From Listeria monocytogenes ATCC 19117 (GTDB lineage Bacteria; Bacillota; Bacilli; Lactobacillales; Listeriaceae): a stretch of DNA of 64,000 nucleotides. Positions 9,228 to 18,721 of this stretch are shown piece by piece. The stretch is from contig NC_018584.1 of the NCBI RefSeq assembly GCF_000307025.1, forward strand, positions 1,364,001 to 1,428,000, in the 5' to 3' direction. Under the pieces are notes generated by a model. The model was not told the DNA's origin. It worked only from the letters and a program-made list of their open reading frames with translations, and ran no database searches. The position numbers and the translations under genes were made by a program. Position 1 is the stretch's first letter. Every line of letters begins with the position of its first letter.

Positions 9228-10592
9228 ATGATTAAAAAAGTACTGGTAGCGAACCGTGGAGAAATCGCTGTCCGTATCATTCGCGCTGCAAAAGAACTTG
9301 GAGTGGAGACAGTGGCGATTTATTCGGAAGCAGATAAAGAAGCGCTACATATTCAGCTGGCGGATGAAGCTTATTGTGTAGGTCCCGCAGCAACAAAAGA
9401 TAGTTATTTAAATATGTCCAACATTATTAGTCTTGCAGTTTTAACGAACTGTGATGCTATTCACCCAGGCTATGGTTTCTTAGCCGAAAATGCAGATTTC
9501 GCGGAGTTATGCGAAGACTGTAATATTACTTTTATCGGACCAAGTGCTTCCGCTATTTCGCAAATGGGAACAAAAGATGTAGCCCGCGAAACGATGCGTA
9601 AAGCAGGTGTTCCAATCGTTCCTGGTTCGCAGGGAATCGTTAAGGATGTAGAAGATGGCAAAAAAATCGCTAAGAAAATCGGTTATCCGGTTATCATTAA
9701 AGCAACAGCTGGCGGTGGCGGTAAAGGTATCCGTGTAGCAGAAAATGAAGAAAAATTAATTTCTGGCATTCAAACTACCCAACAAGAAGCCGAAGCCGCA
9801 TTTGGTGATCCTGGCGTTTACTTAGAAAAGTATATTCAAGATTTCCGCCATGTAGAAATTCAAGTGCTTGCTGATAACCATGGTAACGTTATTCATTTAG
9901 GAGAACGTGATTGTAGTATTCAACGTCGCTTACAAAAGCTAATTGAAGAATCACCATCACCTGCCATTGATGAAAAAACTCGCCAAAAAATGGGAAAAGC
10001 TGCTGTTAAAGCTGCCAAAGCCGTGAATTATTCTGGCGCAGGAACGATTGAATTCATTTTCGATCACCATGAAAATAATTTTTACTTTATGGAAATGAAT
10101 ACGCGTATCCAAGTAGAACACCCGGTAACCGAGCTTGTTACTGGTGTTGATTTAGTGAAACAACAATTTCTAGTTGCTTCTGGGGAAGAACTACAAATTA
10201 AACAAGCAGATGTGAAATTAACAGGTTGGGCGATGGAATGTCGAATTAACGCTGAAAATCCAGAGAAAAACTTTATGCCAGCTCCAGGTGAAATTAAATT
10301 TTATCTTCCTCCAGGTGGCTTAGGTGTTCGAATTGACTCAGCAGCATATCCAAACTACAAAATCCCGCCATACTATGATTCGATGATTGCCAAAGTAATC
10401 TGTTATGCGGAAACACGGGAAGAAGTGATTCAAAAAATGAAACGTGCGTTGTCCGAATTTGCCATTGATGGCATTCCTTCAACGATTCCGTTCCATTTAC
10501 GTGTATTAGATAATGATGTGTTTTTATCAGGCGACTTCAATACCAAATTCTTGGAGCAAAACGATGTAATGAATCTTTCTAAGGAGGGCTAA
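9228..10592 (+). CDS. accC: Biotin carboxylase subunit of acetyl-CoA carboxylase
   Basis: This 454-residue ATP-grasp enzyme carboxylates the biotin of AccB using ATP and bicarbonate, the first step of fatty-acid synthesis. It has the biotin-carboxylase N-domain (KVLVANRGEIAVRIIRA), the glycine-rich ATP loop KATAGGGGKGIR, and the metal/bicarbonate segment EMNTRIQVEHPVTE. The ATG at 9228 follows AAGGGGTCGAAAAAC; the longer frame from 9180 lies inside accB. It is 13 bp from accB and 3 bp from the next gene. Confidence 0.97.
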   Translation: MIKKVLVANRGEIAVRIIRAAKELGVETVAIYSEADKEALHIQLADEAYCVGPAATKDSYLNMSNIISLAVLTNCDAIHPGYGFLAENADFAELCEDCNITFIGPSASAISQMGTKDVARETMRKAGVPIVPGSQGIVKDVEDGKKIAKKIGYPVIIKATAGGGGKGIRVAENEEKLISGIQTTQQEAEAAFGDPGVYLEKYIQDFRHVEIQVLADNHGNVIHLGERDCSIQRRLQKLIEESPSPAIDEKTRQKMGKAAVKAAKAVNYSGAGTIEFIFDHHENNFYFMEMNTRIQVEHPVTELVTGVDLVKQQFLVASGEELQIKQADVKLTGWAMECRINAENPEKNFMPAPGEIKFYLPPGGLGVRIDSAAYPNYKIPPYYDSMIAKVICYAETREEVIQKMKRALSEFAIDGIPSTIPFHLRVLDNDVFLSGDFNTKFLEQNDVMNLSKEG

Positions 10593-10595
10593 ATA

Positions 10596-11003
10596 ATGGC
10601 TTATACAAAAGATTTGCGTAAACAAAATGATGCACCGCTTGGCAAAATTGAGATTGCACCTGAAGTAATTGGCGTAATTGCTGGTCTTGCTGCAAGTGAA
10701 ATCGAAAATGTTGCTTATATGCAAGGTGGCTTTGCGACAGAAATGCGTGAGAAATTCAGTGGTGCTGTAAACTACCGTAAGGGCGTAAAAGTAGAACTAA
10801 CCGAAGAAGGAATTCTAATCGAACTTTATTGTTCAGTCTTATTTGGCGCAACTATTCCACTTGTTGCTCAAAATATTCAAGATGCTGTCAGAGATACCAT
10901 TTTTAATATGACTGGTTTAAATGTACTTGAAATCAACGTTCATATCGTTGGTGTACAATTTGAAAAAACAGAAACACTTTCCTTCGATGATTTTGAGCTA
11001 TAA
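10596..11003 (+). CDS. yqhY: Asp23/Gls24 family protein (YqhY)
   Basis: This 135-residue DUF322/Asp23 protein contains the family stretch GKIEIAPEVIGVIAGLAASEIENV and a later NVLEINVHIVGVQF. In Bacillus, YqhY is encoded with accBC and has been tied to control of acetyl-CoA carboxylase activity; this linkage is conserved here, with only 3 bp to accC. An AAGGAGG SD lies inside the accC end. A structural envelope role, as proposed for staphylococcal Asp23, is an alternative. Confidence 0.88.
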   Translation: MAYTKDLRKQNDAPLGKIEIAPEVIGVIAGLAASEIENVAYMQGGFATEMREKFSGAVNYRKGVKVELTEEGILIELYCSVLFGATIPLVAQNIQDAVRDTIFNMTGLNVLEINVHIVGVQFEKTETLSFDDFEL

Positions 11004-11033
11004 AATTCAAGGAACAAAAGGAGCAGCTTTAAC

Positions 11034-11420
11034 ATGAAAAGAAGAGAAGCGCGCGAGAAAGCACTTCAAGCACTATTCCAAATAGAGCTAAACGAAATGT
11101 CGCTAGATCAAGCTATTAAAAACATCATGGAAGACGAGCAAGACGACTATATGGAAAAATTAGTCGAAGGCGTAATGGCGAATAAAGCTGAAATTGATGC
11201 TATCATTGAGCCTAATTTAGATAATTGGCGCATGGATCGTTTGAGTAAAGTCGATCTATCCTTACTTCGACTAAGTGTCTATGAAATTAAGTACTTGGAT
11301 GATGTGCCAAATAGAGTTAGTTTGAATGAATCCATCGAAATTGCAAAAATTTACAGTGATGAAAAATCAAGTAAATTTATTAATGGCGTACTTGCTAATA
11401 TTGCACCGGAAGATAAATAA
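11034..11420 (+). CDS. nusB: Transcription antitermination factor NusB
   Basis: This 128-residue all-helical protein starts MKRREAREKALQALFQIEL, the NusB RNA-binding signature. NusB with NusE binds boxA in rRNA leaders and helps RNA polymerase resist termination. The C-terminal half NRVSLNESIEIAKIYSDEKSSKFINGVLA is also typical. It ends the acc cluster. The SD is AAAGGAGC, 12 bp before the ATG. Confidence 0.96.
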   Translation: MKRREAREKALQALFQIELNEMSLDQAIKNIMEDEQDDYMEKLVEGVMANKAEIDAIIEPNLDNWRMDRLSKVDLSLLRLSVYEIKYLDDVPNRVSLNESIEIAKIYSDEKSSKFINGVLANIAPEDK

Positions 11421-11428
11421 GCTTGATT

Positions 11429-11454
11429 GAGTGCAAGGGAAATCTCTTGCACTC
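11429..11454 (+). terminator. Hairpin between nusB and folD
   Basis: A 9-bp perfect stem GAGTGCAAG/CTTGCACTC (11429-11437 with 11446-11454) has only a poor T-tract after it (CCTTATTTCG). It is probably a weak terminator or an RNA-processing/stability hairpin that lets part of the transcription continue into folD. Confidence 0.55.
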
Positions 11455-11516
11455 CCTTATTTCGTGATTTTTTAAGAATAATTACGTGCAACTTATTTTT
11501 AAAGGGGGCAATACTC

Positions 11517-12371
11517 ATGGGAGAAATTATTGATGGCAAAAAGTTAGCAAAAGAAATTCAAGAAAAAGTAACAAGAGAAGTAGCTGAATTAGTAAAAGAA
11601 GGTAAGAAACCAGGGCTTGCTGTTGTGCTCGTTGGCGACAATCAAGCATCTCGTACATATGTAAGAAATAAACAAAAACGGACAGAAGAAGCGGGGATGA
11701 AATCCGTTTTAATTGAACTTCCAGAAAATGTAACAGAAGAAAAATTACTATCTGTTGTAGAGGAGCTTAACGAAGATAAAACTATTCATGGCATACTCGT
11801 GCAGTTACCACTACCAGAACACATTTCAGAAGAAAAAGTAATTGATACTATTAGCTATGACAAAGATGTTGACGGTTTCCATCCAGTGAATGTAGGTAAT
11901 TTATTCATCGGAAAAGATTCTTTTGTTCCTTGTACACCAGCAGGAATTATTGAACTTATAAAATCGACCGGCACTCAAATAGAAGGCAAACGCGCTGTTG
12001 TTATTGGTAGAAGTAACATCGTAGGGAAACCAGTAGCTCAATTACTGTTAAATGAAAACGCGACAGTAACCATTGCGCATAGCCGTACAAAAGATTTACC
12101 ACAAGTAGCGAAAGAAGCGGATATTCTTGTTGTAGCAACAGGTTTAGCTAAATTTGTGAAAAAAGACTATATCAAACCAGGTGCGGTTGTTATTGATGTT
12201 GGCATGGATCGCGACGAAAATAATAAGTTATGCGGTGATGTGGACTTTGATGATGTGGTAGAAGAAGCAGGATTTATCACGCCGGTACCAGGTGGCGTTG
12301 GCCCGATGACAATCACAATGCTACTTGCGAACACATTAAAAGCAGCAAAACGCATTTGGAAAATGAATTGA
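11517..12371 (+). CDS. folD: Methylenetetrahydrofolate dehydrogenase/cyclohydrolase
   Basis: This 284-residue bifunctional enzyme interconverts 5,10-methylene-, methenyl- and 10-formyl-tetrahydrofolate, so it uses the product of the glycine cleavage system encoded upstream. Signatures are [14 protein letters not shown] (catalytic Tyr and Lys), [11 protein letters not shown] and the Rossmann motif [16 protein letters not shown]. The ATG at 11517 follows AAAGGGGGC; the 30 extra upstream codons in the open frame cross the hairpin at 11429-11454. Confidence 0.96.
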
Positions 12372-12386
12372 TTAATTGGATGTGAA

Positions 12387-13742
12387 ATGATGGAGCAAGA
12401 TAAATATTTGACGGTAGCAGCAATAACCAAATATATCGAAAAAAAGTTTGAAGTAGATCCCTACATGAAGCAAGTTTTTGTGCGCGGTGAAATTTCTAAT
12501 TTAAAACAACCAGCGAGTGGACATCTATATTTTACGGTAAAAGATGAATTTGCGATGCTTCGTTCTGTCATGTTTCACAAAGCAGTTCAAAAAATTGGTT
12601 TTGTCCCAGAAGATGGTATGAATGTCCTTATCACAGGACGAATTGGCGTATTTACAAAAGCTGGTCGCTATCAGTTCTATGCAGAACATATGGAACCAGA
12701 TGGTGTCGGAGCGCTTTATATTCAATTAGAGCAATTAAAATCGCAATTGGAAAAGGAAGGGCTTTTTGCGGAAACGCATAAAAAAGTGCTTCCTTCTTTC
12801 CCGTCTAAAGTCGCTGTCGTTACGTCCAAAACTGGTGCGGCTGTTCGTGATATACTAACCACCATTCATCGAAGAATGCCTTCTGTGGAAGTGATTGTTT
12901 ATCCAACTATTGTTCAAGGGGAGAAAGCGGCTCAAAAAATTGTCGAAAACATTGGCAAGATTAATCAGCGAAATGATATTGATGTTATGATTATTGGGCG
13001 TGGTGGTGGTTCGCTTGAAGAACTATGGGCTTTTAATGAAGAACCTGTTGTTCGAGCAGTATATGATTCCGATGTACCTGTAATTTCAGCGGTCGGACAT
13101 GAAACTGATTTTGCGTTAAGTGATTTTTCTGCAGATGTACGAGCCGCAACGCCAACTGCGGCGGCAGAACTTGCTGTTCCAGATTATCGCGATTTAGAAG
13201 AACGATTAGCAGAACGTAAATACCGTTTGCTCGCAGTCACCAGACAAGCATTAGAAAGAAAAGAACGGTCACTAGAGCAACTTAAACAACACTTGATTTT
13301 AAATGGTCCGAAACATCAATTAGAACAGCAAATGGAACGTACAGATTATTTTTCCGAACGATTAAATAATGCTTTTTCTAAACAAATATTTGTTAAGCAA
13401 ACAGTTTTTGACCGATTAAATGATCGCCTACATTATTACCATCCGAATAAAGAAATTGAACTACAAAAAGAACAGATGGCACTACGACTTCAAGCATTAG
13501 AAAAAGCGATGAAACAACTTTTGAAAGACAAACAACAATCTTTCTTTCGGCAAATAGATGCGCTAGAACATCTGAGTCCTCTTTCTTTATTGAAACGAGG
13601 ATTTGGTGTAACGTATAAAGAGAATATGCTGGTTAAATCAGTGCAGGAGCTTGAAGTCGGCGATAATATCCAAGTGAAAATGCAAGGCGGACAGATAGAG
13701 GCACTCATTACCGCGAAGGAGGAAGATATAAGTGGCAACTAA
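12387..13742 (+). CDS. xseA: Exodeoxyribonuclease VII large subunit
   Basis: This 451-residue catalytic subunit of ExoVII degrades single-stranded DNA to oligonucleotides. It has an N-terminal OB fold (VFVRGEISNLKQPASGHLYFTVKD), a nuclease domain with GRGGGSLEELWAFN, and a coiled-coil-rich C-terminus that binds XseB. Two adjacent ATGs (12387, 12390) are possible; the SD is weak (GGATGTG). It lies 15 bp after folD and overlaps xseB by 11 nt. Confidence 0.95.
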   Translation: MMEQDKYLTVAAITKYIEKKFEVDPYMKQVFVRGEISNLKQPASGHLYFTVKDEFAMLRSVMFHKAVQKIGFVPEDGMNVLITGRIGVFTKAGRYQFYAEHMEPDGVGALYIQLEQLKSQLEKEGLFAETHKKVLPSFPSKVAVVTSKTGAAVRDILTTIHRRMPSVEVIVYPTIVQGEKAAQKIVENIGKINQRNDIDVMIIGRGGGSLEELWAFNEEPVVRAVYDSDVPVISAVGHETDFALSDFSADVRAATPTAAAELAVPDYRDLEERLAERKYRLLAVTRQALERKERSLEQLKQHLILNGPKHQLEQQMERTDYFSERLNNAFSKQIFVKQTVFDRLNDRLHYYHPNKEIELQKEQMALRLQALEKAMKQLLKDKQQSFFRQIDALEHLSPLSLLKRGFGVTYKENMLVKSVQELEVGDNIQVKMQGGQIEALITAKEEDISGN

Positions 13743-13959
13743 AAAGAAAACTTTTGAAGAAGCAATTGCAGAATTAGAAACAATCGTAGAAGCACTCGAA
13801 AATGGTAGTGCCTCACTTGAAGATTCTCTTGATATGTACCAAAAAGGAATCGAACTAACAAAATTGTGCCAAGATAAATTACAATCAGCAGAAAAACGAA
13901 TGGCAAAAGTAGTCACAGATGCAGGAGAAGAAATTCCTTTTGAAGCGGATGGTGAATAA
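13732..13959 (+). CDS. xseB: Exodeoxyribonuclease VII small subunit
   Basis: This 75-residue helical protein, beginning ATKKKTFEEAIAELETIVEALENG, matches XseB, which coats the long helices of XseA. The start is GTG at 13732 inside the end of xseA, preceded by GAAGGAGGAAGATATAA. The 11-nt overlap suggests translational coupling that favours the high small-to-large subunit ratio of ExoVII. Confidence 0.94.
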   Translation: MATKKKTFEEAIAELETIVEALENGSASLEDSLDMYQKGIELTKLCQDKLQSAEKRMAKVVTDAGEEIPFEADGE

Positions 13960-13961
13960 AT

Positions 13962-14843
13962 TTGCAAGATTTAACCCTTTTTCTAGAACAATATAAAAAA
14001 GTGATTGATGAGTCGCTTTTTAAAGAAATAAGCGAGCGAAATATCGAACCTAGACTAAAAGAGTCCATGTTATATTCTGTTCAAGCAGGTGGAAAACGGA
14101 TTCGTCCCATGCTAGTTTTTGCTACACTTCAAGCCTTAAAAGTAAATCCGCTTTTAGGTGTGAAAACAGCAACGGCATTAGAAATGATTCATACGTATAG
14201 CCTGATCCATGATGATTTACCAGCAATGGATAATGATGACTATCGTCGCGGCAAATATACTAATCATAAAGTTTTTGGGGATGCAACTGCGATTTTGGCA
14301 GGAGACGCTTTACTAACGCTTGCTTTTTCTATTTTAGCGGAAGACGAAAATTTATCTTTTGAAACACGCATAGCTTTGATTAATCAAATTAGTTTTAGTA
14401 GTGGTGCAGAAGGAATGGTTGGCGGTCAACTTGCAGATATGGAGGCAGAAAACAAACAAGTGACATTAGAAGAACTATCATCCATCCATGCACGGAAAAC
14501 AGGCGAATTATTAATTTTTGCCGTAACTTCTGCTGCGAAAATTGCAGAAGCTGACCCAGAACAAACGAAAAGATTACGGATTTTTGCGGAAAATATTGGG
14601 ATTGGATTCCAAATCAGTGACGATATTTTAGATGTTATTGGTGATGAAACAAAAATGGGTAAAAAGACAGGGGTCGACGCTTTTCTGAACAAAAGTACCT
14701 ATCCCGGATTACTCACGCTTGATGGTGCCAAAAGGGCATTAAATGAGCATGTTGCGATTGCAAAGTCAGCGCTTTCAGGGCATGATTTTGATGATGAAAT
14801 TCTCTTGAAACTTGCTGATTTAATCGCACTTAGAGAAAATTAA
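13962..14843 (+). CDS. ispA: Farnesyl diphosphate synthase / polyprenyl synthetase
   Basis: This 293-residue trans-isoprenyl diphosphate synthase condenses isopentenyl diphosphate with allylic diphosphates. Both aspartate-rich motifs are present: DDLPAMDND near residue 85 and DDILD near 220; GGKRIRPML and KTGELL are also conserved. The start is TTG at 13962, 2 bp after the xseB stop with GGTGA as SD. The same xseA-xseB-ispA-(dxs)-tlyA-argR-recN order is seen in Bacillus, here interrupted by a cold-shock gene. Confidence 0.93.
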   Translation: MQDLTLFLEQYKKVIDESLFKEISERNIEPRLKESMLYSVQAGGKRIRPMLVFATLQALKVNPLLGVKTATALEMIHTYSLIHDDLPAMDNDDYRRGKYTNHKVFGDATAILAGDALLTLAFSILAEDENLSFETRIALINQISFSSGAEGMVGGQLADMEAENKQVTLEELSSIHARKTGELLIFAVTSAAKIAEADPEQTKRLRIFAENIGIGFQISDDILDVIGDETKMGKKTGVDAFLNKSTYPGLLTLDGAKRALNEHVAIAKSALSGHDFDDEILLKLADLIALREN

Positions 14844-14896
14844 TCATAATTATCTAGTAATTTCAAATTTTTTTCACATATATAATTCAAATTGAT

Positions 14897-14925
14897 TTGC
14901 TTTTCCTAAAATACCGTGTTATACT
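14897..14925 (+). promoter_or_regulatory. Promoter of the cold-shock gene
   Basis: TTGCTT and TATACT are separated by 17 bp. Transcription starting near 14932 would give a 5' leader of about 110 nt before the csp ATG, the long leader typical of temperature-responsive cold-shock mRNAs. Confidence 0.82.
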
Positions 14926-15020
14926 AATGTAAGATTATTTTTGTGGGTGAAAGATACGATTGTGAACAACTTTCCATCTCGTGCCGTTAAGCAAGAATAG
15001 TAAATAATTAGTGTGCATAA

Positions 15021-15242
<222 letters not shown>

Positions 15243-15260
15243 TTCTATTTTTTGAATAAG

Positions 15261-15293
15261 AAAAAGCAAATCATTTCGGTGATTTGCTTTTTT
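15261..15293 (+). terminator. Terminator of the cold-shock gene
   Basis: The stem AGCAAATCA/TGATTTGCT (15265-15273 with 15280-15288), preceded by AAAA and followed by TTTTT, has a 6-nt loop TTTCGG. Confidence 0.92.
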
Positions 15294-15423
15294 ATTTGCC
15301 TAAAATTATTTTACCTTGTTTGGTTTAATGGTGATTGTTTGCTATAATAAGAACAATTAATTGAGAAAAAAGACCTTGCACACATTCATGCAAGTGGCTC
15401 TTTGGAAAGTGAGTTGTTTTTAT

Positions 15424-17238
15424 TTGGATCTTTTAAAAATAAAGGATCCTTCCTTTATGAAGCAATTGGATATACAAGAATTAGAAGCACTTGCGGCAGA
15501 TATTCGCGCTTTTTTAATTACTTCTACTTCTAAATCAGGTGGGCATATTGGTCCGAATCTTGGTGTGGTAGAACTAACGATTGCGTTGCATTATTCTTTT
15601 AATAGTCCAAAAGATAAATTTATTTGGGATGTTGGTCACCAGTCATATGTGCACAAAATCCTAACTGGAAGGGCGAGCCAATTTGGTACTTTACGTGAGC
15701 ACGGGGGATTAGATGGATTTCCAAAGCGGAAAGAATCTATTCATGATGTATTTGAAACGGGGCACAGCTCAACTTCTTTGTCTGCTGCAGCCGGGATGGT
15801 TATTGCGAGAGATATTAAAAAGGAAGAATTTTATGTTATTCCGATAATCGGTGATGGCGCCTTAACAGGTGGCATGGCTTTAGAGGCTTTGAATCATATA
15901 GGCGATATGGGAAAAGATATGATAGTTATTTTAAATGATAATGATATGTCGATAGCGCCAAACGTGGGAGCAATCCACAACATACTTGGAAAATTAAGGA
16001 CCTCTGATACATTTAAGCAAACAAAAGCTAAAGTCGATGGTACTTTTTTTGAAGAGCTTGGGTTTATGTATTTGGGCCCAATTAATGGGCATGATATAGA
16101 AGAGGTTATTACTAACTTGGAATTAGCAAAACGCACAAAAGGGCCTGTACTGCTCCATATCGTTACAAAAAAAGGCAAAGGGTATCAACCGGCCGAATTA
16201 GACTCTCGTGGCACCTGGCATGGTACAGGACCTTATAAAGTCGAAACAGGTAGCTTTATTAAGCCGGCTAAGCGTGCAGCGTCATGGAGTTCAGTTATTA
16301 GCAATGAATTAATACGTTTGGCAGAAAAGGATGAACGGATTGTTGCGATAACTCCGGCAATGCCTGTTGGCTCTAAATTAGAAAAATTTGCGAAAGCTTT
16401 CCCAGAACGCTTTTTTGATGTTGGGATTGCGGAACAGCATGCGACAACAATGGCAGCGGGGCTAGCAACACAAGGGATGAAACCGTTCCTTACTATTTAT
16501 TCCACTTTTTTACAAAGAGCCTATGATCAGTTAGTTCATGATGTTTGCCGGCAAAAGTTGAATGTGGTCATTGGGATTGACCGGGCCGGGCTTGTTGGCG
16601 CTGATGGCGAAACACATCAAGGTATCTTTGATATTTCATTTTTAAATAGTATTCCAAACATGACTATTAGCATGCCGAAAGATGAAGTGGAAGCTAGACA
16701 ATTAATGGATACTGCGTTTTCGTATAATGATGGGCCCTTTGCGATTCGCTATCCACGCGGCGAAGCTCCTGGTGCGCAGGTAGCTGAGTCTAATACGCTT
16801 ATACCAATCGGAAAGTGGGAAACAATCATTCAGCCGATTGATGCTGTTATTTTAACCTTTGGCCCTACCATCCGGCTAGCGCTAAAAGCAGCTGAACAAT
16901 TAGAGTTAGAAGGATACCACGTTGGAGTAATTAATGCGCGCTATATTAAACCGTTAGACGAAGCACTTTTACACCAAATCTTAAAGCAAAAAATTCCCAT
17001 TTTAACAGTAGAAGAATCACTATTAAAAGGTGGATTTGGTGCGAGTGTGTTAGAATTTATAGAAGCGAGTAATTATAGCGATGTTGTAATGCATCGAATC
17101 GGTTTACCAGACGAATTTATTAGCCATGGTTCTGTATCCATAATTTTGGAATCATTTGGCATATCAACAACTGGAATAGTATTAAAAATAAAAGAAATGC
17201 TCGCACAAAGCGGGAAGTTAAGGGCGAAGAGACTATGA
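15424..17238 (+). CDS. dxs: 1-deoxy-D-xylulose-5-phosphate synthase
   Basis: This thiamine-diphosphate enzyme makes DXP from pyruvate and glyceraldehyde-3-phosphate, the entry to the MEP isoprenoid route. Motifs are [12 protein letters not shown], the ThDP site [14 protein letters not shown] and [18 protein letters not shown] place the start at TTG 15424 ([10 protein letters not shown], as in Bacillus Dxs), giving 604 residues; the frame stays open 63 nt further to another TTG at 15361. The intervening RNA can form hairpins (CTTGCA/TGCAAG at 15374-15393). The gene overlaps tlyA by 4 nt. Confidence 0.92.
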
Positions 17239-18059
17239 CAATAAAAAAAGAACGCGCAGATATTCTGCTAGTAGAACAAGGACTATTTGAAACAAGAGAA
17301 AAGGCAAAACGTGCAATTATGGCGGGAATTGTTTATCGGAAAGAAGAACGTGTAGATAAACCTGGAGAAAAAATCCCTATTGATAGCGAACTTCAAGTAA
17401 AAGGAAAGCAAATGCCTTATGTTAGTCGCGGTGGATTAAAGCTAGAAAAAGCATTGCAAGTATTTGATTTCGAAGTGAAAGATAAACTTATGCTGGATAT
17501 CGGAGCATCAACTGGTGGTTTTACAGATTGCGCTTTACAAAATGGGGCAAGACACTCTTATGCGCTCGATGTTGGCTATAATCAGCTTGCATGGAAACTG
17601 CGCAACGATGATCGCGTCACTGTGATGGAAAGAACTAATTTCCGTCATGTAACGCCAGCTGATTTTTCCGAAGGTTTAGCAGATTTTGCAACGATTGATG
17701 TATCCTTTATTTCACTCAAACTAATTTTACCAGTACTTAGAACTGTGCTTGTAACCGGTGGCGATGTGATGACACTTATCAAACCACAATTTGAAGCAGG
17801 TCGAGAGCAAGTCGGTAAAAAAGGGATTATTCGTGATCCAGCAGTACATGAATCGGTAGTTGAACATATTGTTCAATTTGCGCTCGATAATGGTTATGAT
17901 TTGATGGGACTTGATTTTTCACCTATTACAGGTGGAGAAGGAAACATCGAATTTATCGCGCATCTTAAATGGACTGGTGGGGAAACTGGAACTAATCATT
18001 TGGAACCAAATGCGATTGCGAAACTTATCACAAAAGCGCATACAAAATTAGATAAATAA
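17235..18059 (+). CDS. tlyA: TlyA-family rRNA (cytidine-2'-O)-methyltransferase
   Basis: This 274-residue protein has an N-terminal S4 RNA-binding domain ([26 protein letters not shown]) and an FtsJ-like methyltransferase domain with the SAM motif [15 protein letters not shown]. Mycobacterial TlyA methylates 16S and 23S rRNA and can act as a hemolysin; in Listeria the rRNA role is the safer inference. The ATG lies within the dxs stop (ATGA overlap). A terminator follows. Confidence 0.9.
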
Positions 18060-18064
18060 TGTAT

Positions 18065-18095
18065 ACCGGAAAGCAGTGATGTTTTCCGGTTTTTG
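18065..18095 (+). terminator. Terminator after tlyA
   Basis: The 8-bp stem ACCGGAAA/TTTCCGGT (18065-18072 with 18083-18090) is followed by TTTTTT. Confidence 0.88.
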
Positions 18096-18163
18096 CTTTT
18101 ATCATGCTGTTTTGGCTCATTTTGCAATGTATTACCTATGTATAAAGTATTAAAGAAACTTTT

Positions 18164-18181
18164 CTTGCATAAATTTGCACT
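18164..18181 (+). promoter_or_regulatory. Candidate ARG box (ArgR autoregulation)
   Basis: CTTGCATAAATTTGCACT carries TGCAT-N4-TTGCA, one mismatch from the dyad TGMAT-N4-ATKCA of arginine repressor sites. It lies directly upstream of the putative -35 of argR, so it may mediate autorepression. Confidence 0.5.
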
Positions 18182-18187
18182 AAATCC

Positions 18188-18216
18188 GTGACTTTATGCG
18201 TTTTTTCGGATAAGAT
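18188..18216 (+). promoter_or_regulatory. Candidate argR promoter
   Basis: GTGACT (4 of 6 consensus) and TAAGAT are spaced by 17 bp. The implied start is around 18223, giving a leader of under 30 nt before the argR ATG. Confidence 0.5.
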
Positions 18217-18249
18217 GTAAGTAGAAAATTATCGTGAGGTGAAGAAGGA

Positions 18250-18699
18250 ATGAATAAAGGTCATCGTCATATTATTATTCGAGAATTGATTACATCCAAT
18301 GAGATTGACACGCAAGAAGATTTAGTAGAACTTCTGTTAGAACGCGATGTTAAAGTCACCCAGGCAACTGTTTCCCGTGATATTAAAGAACTTCATCTTG
18401 TCAAAGTTCCAACACAAACAGGTGGTTACAAATACAGTCTACCTGCCGATAATAGTTTTAACCCACATCAAAAATTAAAACGCGCTTTGATTGATTGCTT
18501 TATTGGCATTGATAACGTGCAATTTATGATTATTTTAAAAGTAATGCCAGGAAATGGAAACTCGGTTGGTGCATTAATCGATAACTTGGACTGGCCGGAA
18601 AAAGCCGGAACTATTTGTGGAGATGACACTTGTTTAATTATTTGTCGCTCGGAAGAAAATGCGAAAACATTAACAGATCGTTTTATAGATATGCTTTAA
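18250..18699 (+). CDS. argR: Arginine repressor ArgR
   Basis: This 149-residue protein has an N-terminal winged helix (residues 1-70, with [18 protein letters not shown] as recognition region) and a C-terminal hexamerisation/arginine-binding domain containing [27 protein letters not shown]. It represses arginine synthesis and activates catabolism when arginine is high. The SD is GTGAGGTGAAGAAGG. The argR-recN neighbourhood is conserved in Bacillus. Confidence 0.96.
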
Positions 18700-18721
18700 A
18701 ATTTGTTGGAGGTGAAAGATT

